Part shown: positions 53,872-61,249 of the stretch, in pieces
Layout of the letters: every line of letters begins with the position of its first letter
Numbering within the stretch: position 1 is the stretch's first letter
Assembly: GCA_017466825.1 (NCBI GenBank)
Contig: JAFTTJ010000017.1
Span: 55,347-119,346, forward strand
DNA: 64,000 nucleotides
DNA from: Clostridia bacterium
GTDB taxonomy: Bacteria > Bacillota > Clostridia > Christensenellales > Borkfalkiaceae
Reading direction: 5' to 3'
The notes under the pieces: generated by a model
What the model was told of the DNA's origin: nothing
The model's database searches: none
Seen by the model: only the letters and a program-made list of their open reading frames with translations
Made by a program: the position numbers and the translations under genes

Positions 53872-55002
53872 CTAACTTTTTGTATTTTTTACAAGCGAAT
53901 ACAAGGTTTGTTTAAACCCGTAAGCCGACTGTAATTTTTCAATTTCAGGGGCGTTGACTAATTTTATTCCCCTTGTCTTTTTTGCCCTTAGCATCAAATT
54001 TTTGGGCGAGTGCGCTAGGTCTACGAACTCAATGACGTCAACTTTATAACCCATATCTTCAAGCACCATTGCCCTTATTGAGTCGGTCAGTAGCGCCGAA
54101 ACCCTTTCCTTAATAATGCCGTATTTAAGCAGGCAGTCTAAATCACCGCCCTTACCTATCGAAAGGTTAATTTCGTGTTGACAACAAGGCACGGAAAACA
54201 CGTATTTTACCCCTTTTTGTATAGCGTAATAAAGGGCGTAGTCGGTTGCCGTATCGCAAGCGTGCAAAGAGATAACCACGTCTATTTGTCTATCGGATAA
54301 AACGTCCTTTTTTACGTCGGCAACGACGAATTCTAAATTGTCATAAGAATATTTTTTGGCTATTTTATTACAGTTTTCGACTACGTCTTGCTTTAAATCG
54401 TAACCGATAATGTTGACTTTTTTGCCCTTGATTTTTGCAAAATAATAGTAGACGATAAAGGTTAAATAACTCTTTCCGCAACCGAAATCGAGTATTGAAA
54501 TCTCCTCCTTTTCTATTTTACCACACTCGTCGTCAATCAGTTCAACGAAGCGGTTGATTTGCTTATACTTGTCGTACTTGCTCTTTACAATTTTAAAGTC
54601 GGGGGTGAAAACGCCAAGGTCGACGAGCGGTGGTATATTTTCGCCTTCTTTCAAAATATAGTCCTTTTCACGGTTGTTTGAAAGGTTGACTTGCCCTTTA
54701 AGATCATTTTTACACTCGCTACGCTTTACTCTGCCCTTAGCTGAAAAATAAGTAATGGTTTTACCTGCAGTAAAAACGCAAACCTGCGCGTAAAGGGGTA
54801 AAACTACCTTTGCCCAACCTTCAAATTCGCTAGAAGATAAATTCAAATGGAAAACTTTATTATCCTTAAACCTTTCGGCTTGAAAACAGTTTTCCCCTTT
54901 AATGACGACGGGGCGAAGGGTTATTTTTTGGAATTCCGCGCCCTTAATTGGCGAACTTGCGGTTACCTTAATAAATTGTAAATTTAAAATTTCGTTAATC
55001 AT
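53872..55002 (-). CDS. SAM-dependent methyltransferase (Methyltransf_32/METTL25-like)
   Basis: A 376-residue protein. The class I methyltransferase core is in the second half: ILDFGCGKSYLTFIVYYYF (SAM-binding), VNIIGYDLK, VVADVKKDV, VVISLHACDTATDYAL and FSVPCCQHEIN. LHACDTATD and PCCQHE are hallmarks of the METTL25-type group, members of which modify RNA or proteins; the substrate is not known here. The N-terminal 130 residues are a separate domain. The start codon lies 7 nt after a -10 box and has no ribosome site, so the transcript appears leaderless. Confidence 0.85.
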   Translation of the reverse strand: MINEILNLQFIKVTASSPIKGAEFQKITLRPVVIKGENCFQAERFKDNKVFHLNLSSSEFEGWAKVVLPLYAQVCVFTAGKTITYFSAKGRVKRSECKNDLKGQVNLSNNREKDYILKEGENIPPLVDLGVFTPDFKIVKSKYDKYKQINRFVELIDDECGKIEKEEISILDFGCGKSYLTFIVYYYFAKIKGKKVNIIGYDLKQDVVENCNKIAKKYSYDNLEFVVADVKKDVLSDRQIDVVISLHACDTATDYALYYAIQKGVKYVFSVPCCQHEINLSIGKGGDLDCLLKYGIIKERVSALLTDSIRAMVLEDMGYKVDVIEFVDLAHSPKNLMLRAKKTRGIKLVNAPEIEKLQSAYGFKQTLYSLVKNTKS

Positions 55003-55008
55003 ATGTAT

Positions 55009-55037
55009 ATTTTATCACAATCGGCAATCTTTTTCAA
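55009..55037 (-). promoter_or_regulatory. Promoter of the methyltransferase gene (leaderless geometry)
   Basis: TTGAAA (55037-55032), 17-bp spacer, TAAAAT (55014-55009); the ATG begins at 55002, 7 nt further on. Confidence 0.7.
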
Positions 55038-55048
55038 GAATATTAAGC

Positions 55049-55091
55049 AAAAAACGGCGGTGTAATTCCTTTTGAATTACACCGCCGTTTT
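55049..55091. terminator. Terminator of the small XRE-linked gene
   Basis: An 18-bp perfect stem, AAAACGGCGGTGTAATTC (55051-55068) with its complement (55074-55091), and a T-run on both strands. Confidence 0.93.
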
Positions 55092-55270
55092 TATTCGACT
55101 TCTTCTACGTTAAGAATAAACGTTTGACCATTAGTAAAACTTAGTATTACCTTGTTTTCGTTTTGCTTAATAGTTGCATTAAAATCGTCTTGCAAAATTA
55201 CGTAAAGTTGTTGCGCTAAATCTTCTTCAGTTAATTTGACGTTAAAAACATCATAAGTTGTTTCGTTCAT
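55091..55270 (-). CDS. Small protein of unknown function, divergent from tandem XRE regulator
   Basis: A 59-residue acidic protein (MNETTYDVFNVKLTEEDLAQ, then QLYVILQDDF, ending FTNGQTFILNVEEVE), predicted alpha then beta. The ATG at 55270 has AAGGAG upstream; longer in-frame starts do not. No family recognised. Its promoter is overlapped by a large inverted repeat between it and the XRE gene, so it is probably the repressor's target. Confidence 0.7.
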   Translation of the reverse strand: MNETTYDVFNVKLTEEDLAQQLYVILQDDFNATIKQNENKVILSFTNGQTFILNVEEVE

Positions 55271-55306
55271 TTCTTTTCTCCTTATTATTTTATTGAACAT
55301 ACTTAT

Positions 55307-55335
55307 ATTATATCTTTATTGTTTGTATTTTTCAA
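55307..55335 (-). promoter_or_regulatory. Promoter of the small XRE-linked gene
   Basis: TTGAAA (55335-55330), 17-bp spacer, TATAAT (55312-55307); the spacer and -35 lie inside the inverted repeat 55318-55353. Confidence 0.78.
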
Positions 55336-55353
55336 CTAAAAAATACAAACAAT
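55318..55353. promoter_or_regulatory. 15-bp inverted repeat operator
   Basis: ATTGTTTGTATTTTT (55318-55332) and AAAAATACAAACAAT (55339-55353) are perfect inverted repeats over a 6-bp spacer, covering the promoter of the divergent small gene. They are a likely site for the tandem XRE protein. Confidence 0.75.
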
Positions 55354-55382
55354 AATAATATTTTATATATAGGAGAACGTAT

Positions 55383-55829
55383 ATGAGCGAATTTGTGATA
55401 AAATTACCCGAAAGGTTAAAAGAATTAATGTTTGATAAGGGTGTAACCGCAATCAAACTTGCTAGCGCTTTAGATATAAATAGTAACTATGTTACTAGAT
55501 ATCTTCAAGGCAACCATTTGCCCACCTATTCTATTTTTGTTAAAATTATTGAATATTTTAATTGCTCGGCAGACTTTTTACTCGGTTTGACCGAATTCCC
55601 ACATTATGAAACAGTCTATTTACCAGTCAAAGCCTTTTCTATAAACTTTAAAAAAGCGATTGGCGCTAGCAAACTGTCGCAATATGCAATACAAAAGAAA
55701 ACGGGTATTTCTTGGGCAAGCTTTCATTTTTGGCTAAAAGGAGACAGACAACCTTACGTTGATAGCCTTGTAAAACTTGCCGACTTTTTAGAAGTTTCAG
55801 TAGATTATCTTTTAGGAAGAGTCGATTAA
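55383..55829 (+). CDS. Regulator with two tandem XRE helix-turn-helix domains
   Basis: A 148-residue protein with two HTH_3 domains: residues about 8-66 (LKELMFDKGVTAIKLASALD, YVTRYLQGNHLPTYSIFVKI, SADFLLGL) and about 86-148 (FKKAIGASKLSQYAIQKKTG, SFHFWLKGDRQPYVDSLVKL, SVDYLLGRVD). Each half ends with the same VDYLLG-like helix cap, so the protein looks like an internal duplication. Two domains in one chain fit the unusually long inverted repeat next to the gene. AGGAG precedes the ATG. Confidence 0.88.
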   Translation: MSEFVIKLPERLKELMFDKGVTAIKLASALDINSNYVTRYLQGNHLPTYSIFVKIIEYFNCSADFLLGLTEFPHYETVYLPVKAFSINFKKAIGASKLSQYAIQKKTGISWASFHFWLKGDRQPYVDSLVKLADFLEVSVDYLLGRVD

Positions 55830-55864
55830 ACACTTTATAATAAATATAATAAGCCAATCTATAA

Positions 55865-55912
55865 GTCCCCGAATAGGTCGATAATCGACTTATTTGGGGA
55901 CTTTTATTAAAA
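55865..55912 (+). repeat. ATAATCGACTTAT dispersed element, copy 3, inside a hairpin
   Basis: The 13-mer lies at 55881-55893 and is followed by TTGGGGACTTTTATTAAAA. It forms part of a long hairpin: AAGTCCCC (55863-55870) with GGGGACTT (55896-55903), and inner GTCGA/TCGAC. It follows the tandem XRE gene by about 50 nt and may act as its terminator. Confidence 0.7.
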
Positions 55913-55949
55913 TTAGGCGGAGCGCAATCGCTCCGCCTAATTTTAATAA
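55904..55949. terminator. Terminator of sdaA (bidirectional stem)
   Basis: A 21-bp stem: TTATTAAAATTAGGCGGAGCG (55904-55924; pairing with 55929-55949) around loop CAAT. It starts 7 nt after the sdaA stop codon. Confidence 0.88.
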
Positions 55950-55955
55950 AACCGC

Positions 55956-57161
55956 TTAATATTTCATTTTATATTTTTTTGCTAAACCGCCTTCGGCAGT
56001 TTCACGGTACATAACTTTTAAATCTTTTCCCGTTTCGTACATAGTTTCAACTATGGTGTCAAAACTAATCTTTCTCGTATCCGCAAGAAAATCCGCTAAG
56101 TTTACGGCGTTTAACGCTCTCATTGCCGCTATTGCGTTACGCTCTATGCAAGGTATTTGAACTAGTCCGCCTATCGGATCACAAGTAAGCCCTAAGTGGT
56201 GCTCTATAGACATTTCCGCTGCGTATTCGATTTGGTCTAAATCGAGTTCGTAAAGTTCGGCAGCGGCAGCGGCAGCCATTGCGCACGCCGTACCTATTTC
56301 GGCTTGACAACCGCATTCCGCACCGCTAATCGACGCGTTGGTTTTGATTAAATTGCCTATTATACCACCCGCAGCCAAGGCGTGAATAATTTGAGTGTCG
56401 GTAAACTTGCGCTTTGGTTGAAGATATTTCATAGTAGCCGGCACTACGCCACACGCTCCGCAAGTGGGCGCGGTTACGATAACCCCACCCGACGCGTTTT
56501 CTTCGCTGACGGCAAAGGCGTAGGCGCAAATAAGTCGGTTAGTTTTAGTTTCTTCGTTTTCGTCGATATGGCGTTGACGGTATAAATAGCGAGCCTTTCT
56601 TTGAGTGCCAAGCCCACCGTGCAAAACTCCGTCGGTAGAAATTCCCCTTGCAACCGCCTGCGACATAACTCGCCAAACTTCGGTAAGGTAATCCCATATT
56701 TCAACCCCTTCGCACTCTTCGACGTACTGCCAAAGCCTAATATCTTTTTGACGGCAATACTCGACTATTTGCGTAAAGGAATTTAGGGGATAAACGTCGG
56801 GATGCTCACGCTTTTCTTCGCCTTCGGCTAAAACTTCACCGCCACCAATACTAAAATAACGCTTACGGCACAATTCTTCGCCGTTTTTATAGGCGATAAA
56901 ATCTAGGGTGTTTGGATGAACGTCGGTAGGCGTTTCAAAATCGAAAACGATTTCACATCTATCTTCGCCGATAACCCCTTTTACTGCGCGGTCGGTCATG
57001 TGGCCTACGCCCGTTTTTGCCAATGAACCGTACAAAATCACCTTGACTTTATCGGCGTTTTCGGCGTGTTTTAAAAACCTTTTTGCGGCAACCATAGGCC
57101 CCATTGTATGCGACGAAGACGGACCGTTGCCTATTCTGTATAAATATCTGAGTGATTGCAT
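55956..57161 (-). CDS. sdaA: L-serine ammonia-lyase, iron-sulfur type, single chain
   Basis: Deaminates L-serine to pyruvate and ammonia with a 4Fe-4S cluster. The 401-residue chain has the beta domain first (SLRYLYRIGNGPSSSHTMGP, GSLAKTGVGHMTD) and the catalytic alpha domain after (SGGVIVTAPTCGACGVVPA, SGAECGCQAEIGTACAM, LGLTCDPIGGLVQIPCIERN), with the cluster cysteines in the last three motifs. In many Bacillota these are two genes, so the fused form resembles the Gram-negative arrangement. It lies 11 nt downstream of an SGNH hydrolase gene. It supplies pyruvate for fermentation. Confidence 0.96.
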   Translation of the reverse strand: MQSLRYLYRIGNGPSSSHTMGPMVAAKRFLKHAENADKVKVILYGSLAKTGVGHMTDRAVKGVIGEDRCEIVFDFETPTDVHPNTLDFIAYKNGEELCRKRYFSIGGGEVLAEGEEKREHPDVYPLNSFTQIVEYCRQKDIRLWQYVEECEGVEIWDYLTEVWRVMSQAVARGISTDGVLHGGLGTQRKARYLYRQRHIDENEETKTNRLICAYAFAVSEENASGGVIVTAPTCGACGVVPATMKYLQPKRKFTDTQIIHALAAGGIIGNLIKTNASISGAECGCQAEIGTACAMAAAAAAELYELDLDQIEYAAEMSIEHHLGLTCDPIGGLVQIPCIERNAIAAMRALNAVNLADFLADTRKISFDTIVETMYETGKDLKVMYRETAEGGLAKKYKMKY

Positions 57162-57172
57162 ATATCCCCCGT

Positions 57173-57727
57173 TTAAGCCTTAACCCCTTTAATTGCGTTT
57201 ACTACTTGTCTTGCGCAAAGGTCGATTCCTTCTTCGGTTAAATGTATTTGGTCTTCGCAAATATATCTGTAAATATCTTGGCTTACGGTAGCGTTTAAGT
57301 CGTTGATTTCCACACCCATTTCAACGAGTTTCGGCACGATTGCGTCGTTAAATTGCTTAATAATAGCGTTGTCGTTGTAAGGATGCTCAAAGTGCACGGG
57401 CGTCGTAGTTGCAAAAATCACTCTCTTGCCCAATTTTTTAAGTTCAACGGCGATTCTAAGCATATTTTCAACGTATTCGTCTATGCTCGAAAAAGTCTTT
57501 TTGTCGTCGAAAATCTGACACAAATCCCAATGCCCGTTATTCCAATGAATAACGTCGCTTCCTTCGATTTGCGCTTTTAAATCAAAGACCATACGCAAGG
57601 TGTATTTTGCAAAACGGCAGTTGTCGTCGGGCTGAAAAACTTCGTATTCGCCTGCGAGCATTTCGGCGACCTTTGCACCGTAACCAATCTGTCTTATCGA
57701 ATCCCCTAAAAGGGTAACTTTTTTCAT
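57173..57727 (-). CDS. SGNH/GDSL-type hydrolase (minus-strand copy)
   Basis: A 184-residue esterase-like protein with the GDS motif (LLGDSIRQIGYG), WNNGHWDL in block III position, TTTPVHF and the catalytic DQIHLTEEG near the end. It is probably cytoplasmic because there is no signal peptide. The ATG at 57727 has AAGGAGAAGG upstream. Such enzymes deacylate sugars or small esters; near GH78/GH36 genes a role in removing acetyl groups from glycans is possible but not shown. Co-transcribed with sdaA. Confidence 0.82.
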   Translation of the reverse strand: MKKVTLLGDSIRQIGYGAKVAEMLAGEYEVFQPDDNCRFAKYTLRMVFDLKAQIEGSDVIHWNNGHWDLCQIFDDKKTFSSIDEYVENMLRIAVELKKLGKRVIFATTTPVHFEHPYNDNAIIKQFNDAIVPKLVEMGVEINDLNATVSQDIYRYICEDQIHLTEEGIDLCARQVVNAIKGVKA

Positions 57728-57764
57728 AACCTTCTCCTTATTAGCATTGCTTGAGTATAAATCA

Positions 57765-57793
57765 ATTATACTCTTTGATAAAATTTTTAGCAA
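57765..57793 (-). promoter_or_regulatory. Promoter of the SGNH-sdaA operon
   Basis: TTGCTA (57793-57788), 17-bp spacer, TATAAT (57770-57765). Confidence 0.72.
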
Positions 57794-57841
57794 GCGGTAA
57801 CGCAAATTTTTAAACTTTATTGCTTTTATTTTAAAAAAATA

Positions 57842-57870
57842 TTGCGGAATATTTTTTATTTTGTTATAAT
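57842..57870 (+). promoter_or_regulatory. Promoter of the plus-strand SGNH gene
   Basis: TTGCGG (57842-57847), 17-bp spacer, TATAAT (57865-57870); AGGGG ribosome site before ATG 57900. Confidence 0.75.
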
Positions 57871-57899
57871 ACCCTTAACGACCACCTAGGGGAACTGTT

Positions 57900-58583
57900 A
57901 TGAAGATTAAAGATAAAATCAATTTAGAAACCGAAGGGCTTATAAAGCACGGACCTATAACTATCGTAGCCTTTGGCGATAGCGTTACGCACGGCGCTTT
58001 GGACGACGGCGAATTCGACTACGAAACCGTGTATTGGAATAGACTCAAAAAAAAGATTTACCAAAAACGTGATTTCGTACCTGTAAACGTGATAAACGCA
58101 GGCATTAGCGGTATTTCCGCCGAGCATTCTCTTCCTAGACTTGAAAGTCAGGTTTTGGCGCACAATCCCGACTTGGTTATAGTTTGCTTTGGTTTAAACG
58201 ACGTAAACGGCTCTCTTGAAAACTATATAAATTCATTGCGCGTTATTTTTGAAAAATGCATGCAAAAGGGCGCGGAAGTCATTTTTATGACGCCCAACAC
58301 CATGAACACTTACGTCGCAAAAGACACCTTGCCACAACTCGTAGAATACGCGGGCATAACCGCAAATTACCAAAATAACGGCAAGATGGATTTATTTATC
58401 GAAAAGGCGATTGAACTTGCAAACGAAATGGGCGTAAAAGTATGCGACTGTTACAGCGAGTGGAAAAAACTCGCCCAAACTCAAGATACTACCTTGCTAC
58501 TAACCAACAGAATCAACCACCCCAAAAGGGAAATGCACGAACTCTTTGCTTCTCGCTTATATGAAGTGATTTTTAGCGAATAA
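57900..58583 (+). CDS. SGNH/GDSL-type hydrolase (plus-strand copy)
   Basis: A 227-residue protein with the four SGNH blocks: AFGDSVTHGAL (catalytic Ser), NAGISGISAEHS (Gly), CFGLNDVNGSL (Asn) and INHPKREMH (His). No signal peptide is visible. It belongs to the lysophospholipase L1/acetylxylan-esterase-like group and diverges from the other SGNH gene; the two are only distantly alike, so this is not a simple duplication. Its stop codon lies in the dispersed element at 58580. Confidence 0.9.
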   Translation: MKIKDKINLETEGLIKHGPITIVAFGDSVTHGALDDGEFDYETVYWNRLKKKIYQKRDFVPVNVINAGISGISAEHSLPRLESQVLAHNPDLVIVCFGLNDVNGSLENYINSLRVIFEKCMQKGAEVIFMTPNTMNTYVAKDTLPQLVEYAGITANYQNNGKMDLFIEKAIELANEMGVKVCDCYSEWKKLAQTQDTTLLLTNRINHPKREMHELFASRLYEVIFSE

Positions 58584-58612
58584 TCGACTTATACGGCGAT
58601 TTCTACGTAAAA
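58580..58612 (+). repeat. ATAATCGACTTAT dispersed element, copy 4
   Basis: The 13-mer (58580-58592) overlaps the SGNH stop codon and is followed by ACGGCGATTTCTACGTAAAA, then the terminator. Confidence 0.7.
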
Positions 58613-58615
58613 TTT

Positions 58616-58648
58616 AAGGCGGACGCTTTTAAGCGTTCGCCTTTTTTT
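58616..58648. terminator. Terminator of the plus-strand SGNH gene
   Basis: AAGGCGGACGCTT (58616-58628) pairs, with one G-T, with AAGCGTTCGCCTT (58631-58643), followed by T7. Confidence 0.92.
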
Positions 58649-60795
58649 TATTCGTAAAACACGTTGTTGCCTAAAAATAATTTTTCACCTTTGTAGTAGA
58701 CGGTTAGGTCTTTTTCAACTACAATTTCAAGCCGAATTTTATCACTTTCTCTCTTCCAAAGGACTTTTATCGCCTTTCCACAAATCTCAGTTTGACAATT
58801 AACAAAGTCTATTTCGCTTGCAAAATAAGGTTTAATTTCAACTTGCGGTCTGCCTTCGATTGGCTCTAAAAGGCGTATTCCGCCTAAAATTTTATAGTTA
58901 AAAACGTTAAACGCCGAATACATGTGGTGGTTTTCAGACACCGTACCCGTCTTAGTCCAATTTTCATATAAAGACGTTGCGCCGTCGGATAACCAAAAAT
59001 CAAAACTCGGCATGCCCTTTGCCTTTATCAATTTAAAAGCGTAGTCGTTTAAGTCGCACGTATCGAGCGCAAGCCATATATATTTATTACCCAAAAGCCC
59101 TACGTCTAAATGAAAATCTTTATCTTCAATAGCCTTTTTGAGTTGGGCTTTTAAAGGGGCTAATCCGCTATGAAAACCAAAGTAAACGAGCATTGAAACC
59201 GCCGACTGAGTGCCTTCAACGCACTCGCCGTTTTCATTTAAATACTTATCTTTAAGGGCTTTTAACCGTCTTTCAAATTCGGCAACGCTCTCTTCAGTTT
59301 TTTTAGCTATCGCAAATATCTTATAAAAATAAGTTTCTAAAACGTCGGTAACGAATGCAACGCTCGTGCCTTCAGTATTACCGCACCCCATCCAGTCTGC
59401 AAGGATAAATTGATAACCTTCTTCCCGTTTTTTGCTAAGGTACGCTAAATATTTTTCGTAGTAAGGAAGGTGCTTTTTTAGAAGTTTGTCGCTACCTGTA
59501 AAAAGGTAGTCTTGATAAGGTATTTCAAAAAGAGCAAGATCGCACACAGGTCCATAGTTGTAGCCCCAATCGGGACTTGGCGCAATGCCGGATAGCGAGC
59601 CGTCTTCCTTCATGGTGTCCGTTATATCTCGCATCCACTTTTCAAAAAAAGCGTGGCAATCGGTTAGGTAATAAATATGCTCGGTAGACGTAGCCGCGTC
59701 GTTTGTCCAACCGAGTTTTTCTCTCGTAGGGCAATCGGTTAAGTTGTAAACCATATTAGATTGAATCGAGTTAACCGCGCAACTATACAACCTATTTAAA
59801 AACTCGTCCGAGCACTCGAAAAAACCAACTCTGTTTGCAGTATTACCCACCCTATAAGCCGATATTTGATACTTTTCGATAGGTTGGGTTAGCCCCGTAA
59901 TTTGAACGAATCTAAACCCAAAATAGGTAAATTTAGGCTTGTAAAAAACGGGGGTATTTCCGCAGATAACTTGGCAGGTTTGGAAAGGGACGGTCTTTGC
60001 GTAGCAATCGAGCCCGTTTAACTGTAAATTGCCGTTTTCGTCTATTTCTTCGGCGTGCTTTAAAGTGATTACGTCCCCGCAATTACCAATGGCGTTTACG
60101 CCGACGTAACCCGACAAATTAACGCCGAAATCAACCGTAACTTTGCCGTCGCCTAAATCAATAATTTTTACGGGCAAATACTCTTCTATCTCTCGCACGG
60201 GGTCTGCCATATAGGGTAAAAGTTCTCCTATAGGTGGATTATCGTCAATTACCGCATGTTTTTCAGCCTTGTTGATAAAGGTGGTTTGCCAATCTTTTTC
60301 ATAAAGGCGAGCGTCGAAAATCTCGCCCGAGCGGTATTGATTAAAGGTTATAAAACTGTTTTTTACAACGCCCCAACTGTCGTCGGTTGCTACTAAAACT
60401 TCGTCGCCTAAAACAAGTTCTGCAATTAGTTTTGGGCAATCTCTCCACTTGGCGTTATCAAAATTCCACGCCGAAGGAAAACTCTCGTTATAAAAGCCGT
60501 TGCCGACGATTACGGTTAAAATATTGTCTTCACTTGTAATTAAGTCGGTAACGTCGTAAGTCGAGTACCAAAGGGTTTTACGGTAATCGCTTACGGGGGC
60601 GCAAAACAGGTCTGCGCTAACGGCTTTGCCATTGATATACGCGTAGCCGAGCCCCAAGGCGCAAAAACTTAAAATCGCTCTTTTATCCGACTTATTACAA
60701 TTAAATTTTTTAAAAAAAATCGGCGAGTAGTCCCCTTGCCCGTAAGCAAGCGGTTTTTCGTAATCGGCTTTAATAAATTTGCTTGCGCTAAACAT
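58648..60795 (-). CDS. Alpha-L-rhamnosidase, GH78
   Basis: A 715-residue glycosidase that removes terminal L-rhamnose. N-terminal beta domains are followed by the (alpha/alpha)6 catalytic domain with the GH78 hallmark NLTDCPTREKLGWTNDA (general acid region), WMRDITDTMKEDGSLSGIAP, and a late ENHHMYSAF motif, then a C-terminal beta domain. No signal peptide is visible, so it probably acts on imported oligosaccharides. Rhamnose released here could feed the microcompartment pathway at the left end of the window (inference). AGGAGAAGG precedes the ATG. Confidence 0.93.
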   Translation of the reverse strand: MFSASKFIKADYEKPLAYGQGDYSPIFFKKFNCNKSDKRAILSFCALGLGYAYINGKAVSADLFCAPVSDYRKTLWYSTYDVTDLITSEDNILTVIVGNGFYNESFPSAWNFDNAKWRDCPKLIAELVLGDEVLVATDDSWGVVKNSFITFNQYRSGEIFDARLYEKDWQTTFINKAEKHAVIDDNPPIGELLPYMADPVREIEEYLPVKIIDLGDGKVTVDFGVNLSGYVGVNAIGNCGDVITLKHAEEIDENGNLQLNGLDCYAKTVPFQTCQVICGNTPVFYKPKFTYFGFRFVQITGLTQPIEKYQISAYRVGNTANRVGFFECSDEFLNRLYSCAVNSIQSNMVYNLTDCPTREKLGWTNDAATSTEHIYYLTDCHAFFEKWMRDITDTMKEDGSLSGIAPSPDWGYNYGPVCDLALFEIPYQDYLFTGSDKLLKKHLPYYEKYLAYLSKKREEGYQFILADWMGCGNTEGTSVAFVTDVLETYFYKIFAIAKKTEESVAEFERRLKALKDKYLNENGECVEGTQSAVSMLVYFGFHSGLAPLKAQLKKAIEDKDFHLDVGLLGNKYIWLALDTCDLNDYAFKLIKAKGMPSFDFWLSDGATSLYENWTKTGTVSENHHMYSAFNVFNYKILGGIRLLEPIEGRPQVEIKPYFASEIDFVNCQTEICGKAIKVLWKRESDKIRLEIVVEKDLTVYYKGEKLFLGNNVFYE

Positions 60796-60902
60796 ACCCT
60801 TCTCCTAAAATTCACTACTTAATATAAGATATCATAAATAAAAAATTTTTACAAGTTATATTTAAAAAATATCTCGCTGTAATTTTTATTTTAAGTAAAA
60901 AG

Positions 60903-60941
60903 AAAAAAGCCGACCTTTTACTTTTATGCAAAAGGTCGGCT
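60903..60941 (-). terminator. Terminator of the small basic protein gene
   Basis: AGCCGACCTTTT (60908-60919) pairs with AAAAGGTCGGCT (60930-60941); the minus strand ends TTTTTTC. Confidence 0.92.
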
Positions 60942-60954
60942 ATAAGTCGATTAT
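60922..60954 (-). repeat. ATAATCGACTTAT dispersed element, copy 5 (minus strand)
   Basis: On the minus strand ATAATCGACTTAT (60954-60942) is followed by AGCCGACCTTTTGCATAAAA and overlaps the terminator. It begins 10 nt after the stop codon of the small gene, in its sense orientation. Confidence 0.7.
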
Positions 60955-60964
60955 CTAACTAAAA

Positions 60965-61153
60965 TTATAAAATTTTTTGGGTTATGGAGTTAATGGTAGC
61001 GAAGTCGCCCATGTTTGGCGAAACAACGTTTTCAATAGGTTCGCCCAACCCTCTTTCAGCCCTTTCGTTGAAGTCGTTATACCAACATTCCTTCTTTTCT
61101 TCCTTTTTCTTTTTAATTTTTAACCTTTGAATCAACTTTTTAAAAATTTTCAT
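60965..61153 (-). CDS. Small basic protein of unknown function
   Basis: A 62-residue protein with a strongly basic start (MKIFKKLIQRLKIKKKKEEK) and a neutral-acidic second half (FNERAERGLGEPIENVVSPN). ATG 61153 has AAAGGAG upstream and a perfect consensus promoter behind it, and the gene ends in its own terminator, so it is a genuine monocistronic unit. The amphipathic Lys-rich N-terminus could bind membrane or nucleic acid. No family recognised. Confidence 0.72.
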   Translation of the reverse strand: MKIFKKLIQRLKIKKKKEEKKECWYNDFNERAERGLGEPIENVVSPNMGDFATINSITQKIL

Positions 61154-61198
61154 TTTTGCTCCTTTAAAATTAAACCGCAAAACGCCGTTTACGATTAT

Positions 61199-61227
61199 AT
61201 TATACGGCAAAATGTAAATTTTGTCAA
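61199..61227 (-). promoter_or_regulatory. Promoter of the small basic protein gene
   Basis: TTGACA (61227-61222), 17-bp spacer, TATAAT (61204-61199): full consensus. Confidence 0.85.
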
Positions 61228-61249
61228 GAAATTTGTAAAGGCGCTACGC

